Part shown: piece after piece, positions 37,445-47,825 of the stretch
Layout of the letters: every line of letters starts with the position of its first letter
How positions within the stretch are numbered: position 1 is the stretch's first letter
Origin: Liriodendron chinense
Taxonomy: Eukaryota > Streptophyta > Magnoliopsida > Magnoliales > Magnoliaceae
NCBI GenBank assembly: GCA_003013855.2
Contig: ML058553.1
Location: forward strand, 248,001 to 312,000
Reading direction: 5' to 3'
DNA: 64,000 nucleotides
Made by a program: the position numbers and the translations under genes
Notes under the pieces: generated by a model
Databases searched by the model: none
What the model was told of the DNA's origin: nothing
What the model saw: only the letters and a program-made list of their open reading frames with translations

Positions 37445-38685
37445 GTTGACAACTTTTCGACACTTCGATACTCTTTACGCCACCGAGGACTTCCCTCATC
37501 CTAAAGTTTAGGATGAGAGGGGTATATAAGCTTACACCGTAAGAGTATCAATATGCAGTAAGTAAACACCCGACGGTACGTATGTAACACCGGGTTTCGA
37601 TCCGGTATGGTCAGTAGTACACCCGGTGTACACATGGTTTTCTACCTACCAACTTTCTAGCTGGTTGCATGCGTAGTTGTATGTGTGTATTGGACGGACT
37701 ACTCACTTGACCGGACCAGATATACCACCCGGGCTGACTACTTGTTGAATCTAGGGTGGGTGGTCGCTGTAGTCGTACGTGTCCCTGTCATCTTGAGCTC
37801 TCGGATGAGATCGTCCGGTATTAGTCTTAACCCAATCTCTTACGTATCATGGAAAGTCGTTACGCCTAGTTCACTAGTAGGAAGCCCATGTCTAACTGTA
37901 CCTTCTACTACGTTCAGTGCGAAGGTGTCGAATCCGGGTAACGTTAGAAGTTGTGCGCGCAGTCGAAGAATAACCTAGATAGCAGTTGGGTTTATATTCC
38001 GCCTCAGCCCTAGACCTACTTTAAACTAAAGTTATAGGGGTCTAGCTACCAAAAGGTTTCGTTGCCTAGGCTTGTTCGGTTCGCGGTGCTTGACGTTTGG
38101 GCTCTTTACGGACTTCAGTTGAGTTACTGCAGTTTAAGGAACTTATAGGAGTGGTCTTATAGCTAAAGGTACAGGAGGGTAGAGGAGTGATCCCTAAATG
38201 AGAGAAGGTAACGACGGTTCAAGTGTTTCTTGACTCACCTAAAGTTTCGTAGTGTGATGGATGTATTTTTCCCGTTTATCCTTTTTTCTACTCCTCAAAA
38301 TTTACCCGGTGGGTTTAACTATTTTCAATGAACGTGTTCTGTCACTTTTTCGAGTAAGAGTCGTTAAAGAGTCGTACCTTATAGAGCCCTCTAAAAGTCT
38401 AAAGCTTCAAAAAGAGTACTATAATAGTCCTTTTAGATCGACTTTTATTTTATGATTGTATATAAATAATTTAATTATTTATTAAAGTTTAAAAATTTAT
38501 ACTCGTGTTTTCTTAAGAAAAATGAAAAATATTAAAGCGTAATTTAGCGTTATTAAGCACTATTTTTAGTACTTTAAATTTCATAAGTTACAAAACTTTT
38601 CGAGCGTTATATTAGCACTATCATAATAAAATAGTTAAAAGACTTTTTTATAACGCTCTATAATTTTTAGAATTGCTATAATAAG
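37445..38685. other. Base-complemented segment (complement without reversal)
   Basis: Here the printed plus strand appears to be the complement of the true plus strand, base by base, without reversal. Reading the printed text backwards recovers a complete F-box exon on the strand and in the order needed by the neighbouring exon 2. Dinucleotides also look swapped: 37561-37620 has six CpG and no GpC, opposite to the CpG-poor, GpC-rich flanks. The left edge lies between about 37425 and 37460, after normal-looking DNA that follows the LINE tail. The right edge lies between about 38640 and 38700, before 'gtttggtaataacacattg'. All ORFs called on the printed strands here are spurious. This is most likely a data-handling artefact or deliberate edit, not biology. 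Confidence 0.92.
37852..38210 (-). CDS. F-box/LRR-repeat protein exon 1 (legible only by plain reversal)
   Basis: Reading bases from 38210 down to 37852 without complementing gives ATG and 119 open codons plus two bases. It begins MEESKSLVRRWEDMEIDILV and continues through RIFKEFDVIELTSG, VCSSWRLACSDPLLWKTID, IPTPPYIWVDDRSNKKLTRV and CIIFHVNLYPKDDHLIRIAE. This is an F-box domain (about residues 9-55: W-E-D..ILV.IF, VC..WR, D..LW) and the linker typical of At3g48880-type proteins. It is followed by a donor, GAAAG|GTACTATG. It ends in phase 2, exactly what exon 2 (starting T|TGC) requires; the joined codon is AGT (Ser), giving AESCPRLKR. In the true genome the exon is on the minus strand. As printed it is destroyed on both strands, so a normal gene finder would report this F-box gene as lacking its F-box. 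Confidence 0.92.
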
Positions 38686-39536
38686 TATGTTTGGTAATAA
38701 CACATTGATAAGTTACCTTTGGAAGCAGTTTTCCTAACAGAATGAGCTTTTCTAATCACATGTGCGTGCAATAAAGCTCATGTCTAGCATGGCACGATTG
38801 GTCCGAGATACATTCCATCCATCAGAACAGGACCACTATATGGATGCCCTGGCACAAGAATCAGGTTGATCTACTGGTCAGGTGGGCCACAGTCTGCAAA
38901 ACAAATGTACGGCCCTGGAAGACTTGGCCAAAGTTTTCTAACCCATTCACTTGTTTCCAATAGTCGGTCCACATGGTGAGTGGACTAGAACCATTTTTGG
39001 GGGAAATGTAGAAGATCAGGTCAACTTGATTGGTGGATTGGATCTTGCACCAATTAACGTAGGGGCCCATCTTTGATGTGGGCCATCCACTGTGTGAGCC
39101 CCACCTTTGATGGGACAGTCCATCATGTGGGGCCTCCTTTGATATGGACGGTATGAGAGAGCAGTAATTGAGTGAGCCATGAGAGAGAACTTCGATATGT
39201 AGCGTGACCACCTGAGAGAGATAGTAGAAAAGCCAAATTGGAGGGTGGTTAATTAACATTGGAGGGTGACTAAAGTGTGGGTGTGTACCACCCAAAAAAA
39301 AAAAAATAAATAAAGGGGGGGGGGGGGGGGGAAGCCTGACATGAAATAGATAAGTAGAAAAGTCAAAAGTCAAAAAGCTAAAAAGAATACTTATTAAGAT
39401 AAAGAAATTTTTAAGAGATAAGTTACTTTTCAATTACACTTACCAAACGAAACTTAAGTGCCAAAAGTAACTTAAATGTCTTAAGTTCAATTGAAAAGTA
39501 ACTTATTTGGTAGTATCAAAACGGGCCCTTAGAGTC
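38686..39536. other. Intergenic DNA upstream of the F-box gene
   Basis: Contains a few single repeat words, a G17 homopolymer at 39315-39331 and repeated 'aagtaacttatttgg' motifs. A 190-codon minus-strand open frame here (38861-39433) is driven by the G tract and simple repeats, and is rejected. Confidence 0.4.
39315..39331. repeat. G17 homopolymer
   Basis: Seventeen consecutive G, an unstable and error-prone tract 206 bases from the assembly gap. Confidence 0.95.
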
Positions 39537-39561
39537 NNNNNNNNNNNNNNNNNNNNNNNNN
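39537..39561. other. Assembly gap (25 N)
   Basis: Twenty-five N. A short fixed-size run usually marks a gap of unknown length, so sequence to the left and right may not be truly adjacent. Confidence 0.98.
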
Positions 39562-40343
39562 CCCCTCCATGATGGTTTGATTCAGTCCATTCTATGCGCA
39601 CGTTGGAGACCAAGCCAAAGTGTAGCAGCTTCTACCCCATCAGGAGAGGAAGAGATTGGGTAGGAAAAGAACGTTGCTTTTCCACCCGCACCAAGGTAAG
39701 CTGCTCTTTGAGTTGACTTGTGATGACTCAAATATAGAACAGATGCCTATAACCCAAGCTCTATGGTATAAATACCTATTTTATAAGTTGTAAGCCAAAC
39801 ACACAATCTATTAACCTGTAAGCGGATTACCACTTAAAAGGCAAATGGAATAACATGTAAACTTTTTACACCTAAAACCCTTTTCGAGTGTAATGTGTTT
39901 ACAACTTAAAACTTTACAAGCATCCAAATAACGTGTAAACCTAAGCGGTTGTTTGGGGTGAGGGATTTTGGGCAGGGATTTGTGAAATTCACGGGTTTTA
40001 AATCTCCCCTGTTTGTTTTTTATTGGAGATTTGCCAAATCTGCGGATTTTCTAAATCCAACACCATAAATTCATGGATTTGTGGCAAATCAAAATCTCCA
40101 AAAAAAATTTAAAGAGTGGGCAAATCCATAAAATGAGAAACTCTTTTAAAAGCAAAAATGCAATTCTTTCTCAATAAATGCATCCAAATCCCTAAAATAT
40201 TTAAAGACTTAGAAAATCCTTAAAACGAGAGAAACTTTAAGAAGAAAAAAGTATTTCCAAACAGGCCCTTAACATATCCCACATTCTTCATTCTGTGGGA
40301 TGCACAAAATGGCTCCATTTCATCAAAATGGGCATATGGAACA
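39562..40343. other. Intergenic DNA with an exon-like stretch
   Basis: 39562-39695 is of more even composition than its surroundings, stays open in one plus frame (RTLETKPKCSSFYPIRRG) and ends in a strong donor, ACCAAG|GTAAGC. The protein is not recognised and the start lies in the gap. The remainder (39740-40260) is old repeat with 'ttgtaagccaaacacaca' and 'ggatttgtggcaaatc' words. Confidence 0.3.
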
Positions 40344-40624
40344 CTAGAGCTGCAACTTGGATTCAGGTCAACCTGAACCCGAATGACCCAACCCGAGTTT
40401 GGGTCAGGTTGGGCCAGGTTGTCAAGGCTCACAGGTTGGTCAGGTTGGGTGGGGATTGAGTAATTCAGGTCAGGTTAGATCAGATTGGGTTAAGGTCAGT
40501 TCGGGTCGGATTGAGCGCCTCAGGTTGGAATTCAGGGTTGGATCAAGTTGCGGTTGGGTCCCCTTGAGGTTGGGTTGGGCTCAGGTTGACCATCAACCCA
40601 GCCCAACCCAAGTTGTACCCCTAT
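40344..40624. mobile_element. TIR element with degenerate 'caggttgggt' repeats
   Basis: Inverted ends 'tagagctgcaacttgg' and 'ccaagttgtacccct(a)' enclose a G/T-rich interior built of irregular 'ggtcaggttggg' units, similar in style to the 'gatccgaatcc' elements. Confidence 0.55.
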
Positions 40625-40927
40625 GGAATGTGCGTGTCTAATTCGTCATTCTAGCATTTGATCCAAATATGCCTTAAATGGAATTTTAAGTGCATCTGCG
40701 TGTGCGTGCCTGCAAGTTAATACAGGCGTGCAGGTGCATGGAAGCCCATTGTGTTTGTGTGCATGTGTAACAGCCAGTGTTGTCAGAATCATACTATTCA
40801 CGATACGAATAGTACGACTTGTATAGTATCGTATGATTTGTATCGTATCATATGATTTGTATGAAACAAATCGCATAGCCATGAATCGTAAGATTCAGTG
40901 AAATCGTACTATTCAACTGCCTGATGC

Positions 40928-40947
40928 ATATATATATATATATATAT
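40928..40947. repeat. (AT)n microsatellite
   Basis: Ten AT units within the hAT left subterminal region. Confidence 0.9.
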
Positions 40948-41326
40948 GTATCTTTTGCAACTCTTGAGAGATTTTGAGGACTTTTGGAGCTTGTGGGCCA
41001 TAAAAACCTAAAGAAAAAAAATCAAGATATCTCTTTCGTCGCTTGCCAGAATTGAATGCTGCTTGTTGCATTCAATTTCTACGTTGAAATATGTAAGAAT
41101 AGAGGTAAAATATTCTACTATTCTTTTCCATTTCATTTCTTTCATATATTTGTGAAAATATGAAGTTTTTTTTAGTAGAAATATATAATATTTGATTAAA
41201 AATGATTTTCGCATTTTTAATCAATTTATAGTCTTTGTTTGTGTGGGGCCTAGCCTAAGTAGTTTTTTTTTTTTTTTTTCTTAACATGTATATTAGTTTG
41301 GCATTGATTTGTTTTGAGCATTGAAG

Positions 41327-42116
41327 ATGGGCAAGAAATCGAAGGCGAAGGACAATGATCTTATATAGAAGTATTGTTCTAAGATGGATGAGAATAATAA
41401 TCTACACCTAAGATGCAATTTTTGTGGGAAGGCTTATTGGGAACTTGTGTTTTGAATGAAACATCACCTAGCTCGAACGAAGAAGAATGTCGCAGGCATG
41501 TTCCCAAGTAGGTGATGATGTAGCAAAAAAATTCAAGAGTTTATTGGATGGCAATGTTAGCGAGAAGAAGCAGCAAGAGAGGATGGCCTATGATGTTAGA
41601 AGGGTTCTTATAATTCATAATGTTGAAATGGGTGGTGAAAAAATAAAGAGAACAATGGATGATGTTATGGGAAAGAGTTAGGCAAAAGATAAACAACAAG
41701 CCACTCTGAACAAAATATGGAAGAAGGGAGATAGAGATAATGTGTATTTATCTATTTCGTGTTTCCTATATGTGAATGCTCTACCATTCAACCTTGTAAA
41801 GAGCCCAATCTTCGCACCAATGATGAAAGCGGTTGCCGCATTTGGGCCGAGATTGATGCTTCCTTCGTATCATGAAGTGAAAAATAAATTTTTGAATATG
41901 GACGTTAAGTTGATAGAGAAATTTATTGATGTTTATAAGAAGGAATGGAGGAAGACTGGATGTACAATTATGTCAGATGGGTGGATCGATGGAGTAAATC
42001 GGTCGATTACAAATTTTTTGGTATCTCCATATGCGGCTCATTGCACAGACCTAATGCTTGAAGACATTGGAAAGCTTCAAGTTCATTCAGAGACCGTGGC
42101 AAAAGCAAGAATTTCA
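41327..42116 (+). pseudogene. hAT transposase, N-terminal part (BED finger, DUF659)
   Basis: Begins MGKKSKAKDNDLI then a stop (41366-41368), followed by a BED zinc-finger pattern: KYCSKMDENNNLHLRCNFCG, then MKHHLARTKKN after another stop. The spacing C-x2-C ... H-x4-type is that of plant hAT BED fingers. Next comes a DUF659 region in two frames: FKSLLDGNVSEKKQQERMAYD, then VNALPFNLVKSPIFAPMMKA, PSYHEVKNKF and GCTIMSDGWIDGVNRSITNF. It breaks off after KARIST at about 42116, where a large insertion begins. Known role: DNA binding and core transposase of hAT elements. Stops make the copy non-functional. Confidence 0.85.
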
Positions 42117-44071
42117 ACCCAATAATAAATGCGTTGTGTAACGCTCCGAAATTTCGGCTCCTGTGGATTCCATGATAGGCCGAATTCTCAGGTGTTATCT
42201 AAGACGTATCAAGGGTGAATTCCTCAGCATATCACTATTTCTCAGTATATTTGAAATTTAGTGGCATTCAAGCACAGTGACGGAAGATAATCAGGTAATT
42301 TAATGAAATTCTAATCTACGTTATAATCACAAATTCTTGAAACTAAACCAAACAAAGAATCAATCCTTACATTCATTAAAAAAAATTATTACAATTGTGG
42401 AGTAAAGCTGTAAATTACGCTGAAATAATACATAATTAAATAAAATATTCAATAAGTCACTCCAATTTCATCACACGTCGTCTATGCTGCGAGCCTTCGA
42501 ACACCTCGTCGTAGTATTCAATTCACTTACTGGATCTTCACCTGGATTATCTGAGATGTGGTTGGATAGCGTTAAACGCTATCATAGTGGGGAATATCCC
42601 TTCAAGTCAATCATGATAATAATAATGGCATAGAGTAAATACAGAGTAAACGCAAGCAGGATATTATCATTTAATCAAATCAAAACAACCCAGTAAAAGA
42701 TCTGTATTAATGCAATGCATGATATGCATGCTCTGGCAAAGGCACGCTGACCAAATGAGATGGGATCACTCTACTCTTCTCACTAACTACTAGTCACCAG
42801 AGGTTCTAGCTAGGACGGGATCACTCCACTCTTCCCATGCACCAAAACCCAACTAGTGAAACGGGCCCATGCACACTTTCTCTAGATAGTAAGAGAGAAA
42901 CGGGCCCATGCACACTTTTTCTAACGTTCGAGGGGCTAACTCACCAAGTCGGATCCAGTGAACGCATGATTAGTTTCTCCTTTAATTAAGTTTAGCATTC
43001 AGCCCATTAAATGATGTATACGTCTAATGATCACTCCTTACCTCGACCAGTTCAAGAGTCTTCATATTCATCAATTTCAAACTTCAATGGATCTATCACA
43101 GGTAACGAATCAATAAAGATCCCTTGACACGTATCTAACAATGCGCATACAGTAGTGCTAAACTCAACATCATGGCATATGCAATCAACAACACAAACAT
43201 GGTAATGCCAATACCTAATTCTCAATGTCAAGGCATATTCATTCAATAAAACATGGTAATGCCGACTTTCACAATAAGGCATATTCATCCAAAATATTCA
43301 TATGGTAATGCCAACGTAACAAGGCCTCGCACGGGCTTCATCTCTTTACATCAATATGGGGTTAAGGGTTGTTCATTAACGTAACATCCATATATAATAT
43401 CTCATAGCAAACAACACATCAATCATCATGAGCATGTGACAACGCAAATCAAGCATAATCTCCACACAAACATGTACATCATCACAATTCATTTTCCAAC
43501 CACTTAGACATGGTTCATACATCAAAGTTCAACATACACAATAAAGAACACCATACAAATTATATTTATATGGAGAGATTTCAACAAGCACGATTTCAAG
43601 AAATCATATAACAAAAACCCTAATTTTTAAGCATAAAATCAACATACAATTTATTATTATCGTAGTTAGGCTTAAAGGAAATCTCCATCCTTTGAACTTG
43701 GATGATTTTGAACTTCGATAGAGCCGTGCAATCCTACTTAGATCCAAACCTATAAAGTTTAATGGAAATATATGAGATTAGGGTGTAGATATGAATGATT
43801 TCATGGTTTTAATCTCTTGATGTTAAAATCTCATCTAGGGTTAGGGTTTAGGCTAGGTTTAGAGATTTAGATCAAGGTTAGATGGGTCTTACCTCATTCA
43901 GGAGTATGGAGGCTCGATAACTCGACCGAGTCGACTCAGTCTTGACTCAATCTTCTTCCTCTCCTCTTTATCTTTCCTTCTCCTTTTCTCTTTTTTTTTT
44001 CTTTCTCTGGCCTGAGCAGGGCTTCAACAGCAGCAAAAGTAGCGGTGGGTGTACCTCATCTCAGCGGCCAC

Positions 44072-44073
<2 letters not shown>

Positions 44074-44110
<37 letters not shown>
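44074..44110. repeat. (CT)n microsatellite
   Basis: About eighteen CT units. A second shorter run follows at 44156-44174. Confidence 0.9.
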
Positions 44111-44113
<3 letters not shown>

Positions 44114-44673
44114 GTTTTCTCTTTCCTTCTCATCAAAGCTCTCGCTCTCTCTATTTCTCTCTCTCTCTCTCTCTGGCGTTCCCTGGAGGGTAAGAGAGGA
44201 CGAACGGGCAAGTTTTTATAAACTTGCTAAGTCGATGGGTGCGGAAGCCCGATTTCCCGGTTTGAGTTGGAGAGGATTTGGATCCCATCTCTAGCAATCT
44301 ACGCTGCATGGGGACTGTTAGGGTGATAGGTGGGGCCCACAAGATAATCTTGTTGAAATATCGAGTTCTCATGCTGAGCGGATCCCCGGATCTTAGTGAT
44401 TTCTGTTTTGGACGGTGGTTTAGAACAGCCCATGCAGGCGACAGTTGGACGAACGGTTGCAACGGACTAGGGTGGCAAGGCGTTAAAGTCGGATGAACGG
44501 GTTGGATTTTGAAGTGGGGTCCAGATGATGGACGGTGTGGAGCTCAAGGACGGACAGCGTCCATCTGCTGTTGCCGTTGGAGAAGAAGAAATAAATAAAT
44601 AAACTCCTTTATTTGTTTAGTCACGTACGGAACCCGTGCGTTACGCATGGGCTCAACGGGTGTGGTCCACTGT

Positions 44674-44813
44674 GATAGATTCGGGTTATATGCTCCGTCA
44701 GATAGGTCAACAACACAATTTTAACCGCTGCTATGAAATTTGAGATAGATTCGGGTTATATGCTCCGTCAGATAGGTCAACAACACAATTTTAACCGCTG
44801 CTATGAAATTTGA
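44674..44813. repeat. Perfect 70-bp tandem duplication
   Basis: The 70-base unit beginning gatagattcgggttatatg at 44674 is repeated at 44744, with no difference seen between the copies. Perfect identity suggests a recent event or an assembly stutter. Confidence 0.9.
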
Positions 44814-45204
44814 GATGGATCCGAGTTAAGGTGGGCCACTTATGGTCCGATTTCTGATTAGGGCACTCGTAGGATAATTAGAGGGCTGAAATTCGACATG
44901 TATGGCTAAAATGTGTCTAAAAGCTCATATATGAAGTTTTGCGTGAAAGTGATCGTCAGAAATTATCATACCTAAAAACCGTGGTTTAACTTAAGTTTAA
45001 CTAATGGCATTTCATAATTATCTGAAAACTGTGAGATTTTCAAAATCCGATCTTTCTATGATGTTTATAGGATTACTCTAAGCAACTTTTGTAAAGGGTC
45101 CCCTATCGGATCTCCTACGGATGGTCCGTTATTTTCAAAACAAGATAAACGCTCGATATTAAATAAAAATAAAAAATCAAAATAAAGTTTTAAAGATTTT
45201 CGAA

Positions 45205-46717
45205 CATGGTTGGGTATTAAATTTGATGAGGAAGCATAAGAAGGGAGAGTTGACTCGACCAGCCATAACATGGTTTGCTATATGTTACTTAACTTTAAAA
45301 AGTATTCGTGAAAATAGAATTGGCCTGAGGTCGATGTTTACCTCGAAGGAATGGGAAAGTAACAGCTTCTCCAAGACCGCAAAGGGAAAACATGCTCAAG
45401 ACATTGTTTTGGCTGATGTAGAATTTTGGTCATCTGTCAACTTTTGCTTCAAGGCCACTCTCTAATTGATCAAGGTGCTAAGGCTAGTTGATTCAGATGA
45501 GAGGTTGGCCATGAGATATATTTATGAAGCGATGAATAGAGCGAAAGAAGCTATATCAAAAAACTTGGGAGAGGTGAAGAAGAGGTATTCGGCAATATGG
45601 GACATAATAGACCAACGATGGAATCTTCAGTTGCATAAGCCGTTACATGTAGCGGCTTATTTCTTAAATCCGAGATTTCAGTATGATGATAATTTTCATC
45701 TGGATTTAGAGATTAAAACCGGCCTATATGATTGTTTTGAAAGAATGGTCCCTGATTCAAGGCAAAGGGTCATCATTCATAAGCAGATAGACAAGTTCAA
45801 AAAGGCCTATGGTTTATTTGGAAGAGAGACAACAAAGCTAACAAGAACGACAAAGCAACCAGGTAATTTTACTTACAAAGTTACAAATATTTTGTTTCTT
45901 TGGGTTTGATTGTGTGCCTATTGTTTATATAAATTATATATGATTGTGTTTTAGGTCTATGGTGGGAGAGTTAAGGAGACAAGTGTCCAGAGTTGCAAAA
46001 GTTGGTTGTCCATGTTTTGAGTTTGACATGTAGTGTCACTGGTTGTGAGCGCAACCGGAGCACTTTTGAGCAGGTGAGACATTATTGAATTCATTAATCA
46101 ACTTATGTATTCACCTTGTAGATGTGTGACCAATAGCCTTATATTATTACGTTCATGGGCTTGCAGATACATTCAAAGAAGAGGAATAGACTTAAGCAAC
46201 AAAGATTGAATGCGCTTCGTCTTCGTAAAATATAACCTCTAGCTCGAAATCCGTCATGCAAAGAGAGAGCAGGACCAAGGGCTTGATCCTATATGCTTAT
46301 CAAATATGGAATCTGATGATGAATGGATCATGGAGAAAGAGGATATCGCACTTCCTAAAAATAACACCTATATGGACATAAGTGAATGTTTTGCTAAAGG
46401 CTTGGAGGATGTGCAAGATGTAGGTGGATCCACATCAAAACCGGATGCGCGACGTGGTATATAACTCGTATTTTTATTATTTAGTCATATAGTGTAGTCT
46501 TACAATTATTAATTATTATAATGAATTTTGTTGGAACAACTATTTTGTAGGTCCTAGAAAACTTGCTATTCGAAGCAAGGCGAAGGGAAAAGCAAAAGTG
46601 GCAGAAGTGGAGGAAGATGAGTTTATTTCGACATCAAATTCAGATGATGAAGATGATGTTGATAATGTTGACCCAATAGGTGATGAGGAGGATGATGATG
46701 ACATAACCGATGAATAA
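45205..46717 (+). pseudogene. hAT transposase, C-terminal part (dimerisation domain)
   Basis: Resumes at HGWVLNLMRKHKKGELTRPA and runs through ADVEFWSSVNFCFKATL, a stop at 45463-45465, then VLRLVDSDERLAMRYIYEAM, HVAAYFLNPRFQYDD and KQIDKFKKAYGLFGRET. A donor (CCAG|GTAATT, 45860) and acceptor (TTTTAG|GTCTATGG, 45955) lead to the hAT dimerisation motif, now frame-damaged (CSVTGCERNRSTFEQ in place of the usual C-ERNWS-F). Two further small exons follow: HSKKRNRLKQQRLNALRL from 46167, and the acidic tail SKAKGKAKVAEVEEDEF to TAA 46715-46717. Stops and frame breaks show decay. Confidence 0.85.
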
Positions 46718-47188
46718 TAGATTTGTTTGGACCTTTTTATTTACTTTTTAAATTATAAAAACAAGTGAATAGAAAACTATACATGTAAATAGGGATAGAG
46801 AAAATGTTATTTTTTGAATCATATAGAAAAAGAAAACTAACATTACATGTGCATGGGATGGGAAAGGGATTATTGTTTGAACTTGATTGTGACATGATGA
46901 TATACACATGATACATCTTTTTGTTTTTTACATATTCATGACAAAATGGATGATTGATATGTTTTTTATTTATATTATTATATACAATTTTTATAATTAT
47001 TTTTTATGACCTGTTTTATGAAAATCTGAAAAAATTTTATGATTTACGATACAATACCGATTCAGACCCCTTTACAATTTATGATATGATAACGATCATG
47101 ACAACATTGGTAGCAGCTACAATATAATCATATGACCTTTTGTGACTAATCGTTCTCAACTGTCTGTTGATCATCTTCCTCTCCAGGC

Positions 47189-47281
47189 CTAGGTGGGGGA
47201 GGCAGGCAAGACTTCAACGACCATGCTCCACAACTCTTCCAACTGGCATTTGTCCATGCGTGTTTCACAATCCTCAATAAT
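47189..47281 (-). CDS. RPC9: RNA polymerase III subunit RPC9, exon 4
   Basis: Last coding exon: acceptor tatgtgcag|ATTATTGAGG, 30 codons IIEDCETRMDKCQLEELWSM...VVEVLPASPT and stop TAG (47189-47191). This matches the C-terminal end of the Rpb4/RPC9 fold, where an 'IIED' start and an 'L...V...LP' finish are typical. The frame differs from the longer spurious open frame overlapping it, which reads the same bases one position off. A hAT element ends 80 bp further on (47109). See exon 3 for the function of the whole protein. Confidence 0.88.
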   Translation of the reverse strand: MIEDCETRMDKCQLEELWSMVVEVLPASPT

Positions 47282-47341
47282 CTGCACATATCATAACCAT
47301 GACAACATAAATGAATAGAGAGCTTTAAACATTTTTTGAAT

Positions 47342-47825
47342 GGGTACACTCTGGTGGTACCTGATATTGCCATAAGCTCGCGGTGGCACTGGGAAGATAT
47401 AGGGCCCACGTGATGCTTCCAGAACATCTGATCCTACTGGTCCATCATATGCGTGACCAGAAGTTACCAACAGGTCCCAAAAATAAGATCGATCCAAACG
47501 TTAGGTGATCCACGACACAGGTAATAAGTTGGGAGGGAAAACCCACAATTGATTTGCACCAGGCCCACCTAAGTTGCAAACCATCCTGAGTTTTGACCAG
47601 ATCCTTCATCCATGTCAGATTTTTTTTCAGCCTCCCCTCTCAACTTGTTCCCTGTGGTGTGGCCCACTTGATTCATGGAACAGCCTGAATGTTGGGCACA
47701 AGAGGTAAAATCCTCTGACCTGTCTGATGGACAAGTTGGATGGCATGCATGCATCATGTGGGCCCCCGACATCTTCTCAGTACCACAGTAACTAATGGTG
47801 GGTACTGGTACCACTGGAGTGCACG
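47342..47825. mobile_element. 'ggtaccactggagc' MITE, copy 1
   Basis: Ends 'gggtacactctggtggtacc' and 'ggtaccactggagtgcac' are inverted copies. Internal words 'atagggcccacgtgatgctt' and 'gcatcatgtgggcccccgac' also mirror each other. Confidence 0.75.

Larger units (their letters stand above)
42117..45204. mobile_element. Nested non-coding insertion in the hAT transposase
   Basis: About 3.1 kb without transposase coding, interrupting the hAT frame between KARIST and HGWVLNLMRKH. The left end carries 'tgtaacgctccgaaatttcgg', a word typical of termini of some plant LTR-type elements. The interior has a (CT)n tract, a fragment of MITE ('aggtggggcccacaagataat', 44329) and a 70-bp tandem duplication. 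No protein domain was recognised. It is best described as a non-autonomous LTR-like or composite insertion; its borders are only approximate. Confidence 0.6.
40775..47109 (+). mobile_element. Full-length hAT transposon with 8-bp target duplication
   Basis: Terminal inverted repeats cagtgttgtca (left) and tgacaacattg (right). Flanking 8-mers gtaacagc (40767-40774) and gtagcagc (47110-47117) match at 7 of 8. The subterminal regions carry repeated 'cgatac'/'gtatcg'-type words, as hAT elements do ('tagtatcgtatgatttgtat' near 40836; 'gatttacgatacaatacc' near 47041). It encodes a decayed transposase and is split by a 3.1-kb insertion. Its right end is 80 bp from the RPC9 stop codon, so it sits in or next to the RPC9 3' UTR. 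Confidence 0.85.

Noticed and set aside
37585..37606. A 'cgggtttcgatccggt' motif resembling a tRNA T-arm.
   Set aside because: It lies in the complemented block. The true sequence is its complement, and no acceptor stem or anticodon arm is present around it.
37685..38455. Plus-strand open frames of 97 and 64 codons in the complemented block.
   Set aside because: Artefacts of reading swapped bases; the real coding is the mirrored F-box exon on the other strand.
37445..38685. Ordinary inversion, or horizontally acquired DNA of different composition.
   Set aside because: An inversion would make the exon readable on the plus strand as normal 5'->3' sequence, which it is not. Foreign DNA would not supply the exact missing exon with matching splice phase.
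38861..39433. A 190-codon minus-strand frame with a proline run and a hydrophobic start.
   Set aside because: The prolines come from the G17 homopolymer and the rest from low-complexity and repeat DNA.
44674..44813. Possible CRISPR-like repeat-spacer pattern.
   Set aside because: Only two units, directly adjacent, no spacers, and the genome is a plant nuclear genome.
47146..47427. A 93-codon minus-strand frame overlapping the end of RPC9.
   Set aside because: It reads the true RPC9 exon 4 in the wrong phase and continues through the intron and a MITE.
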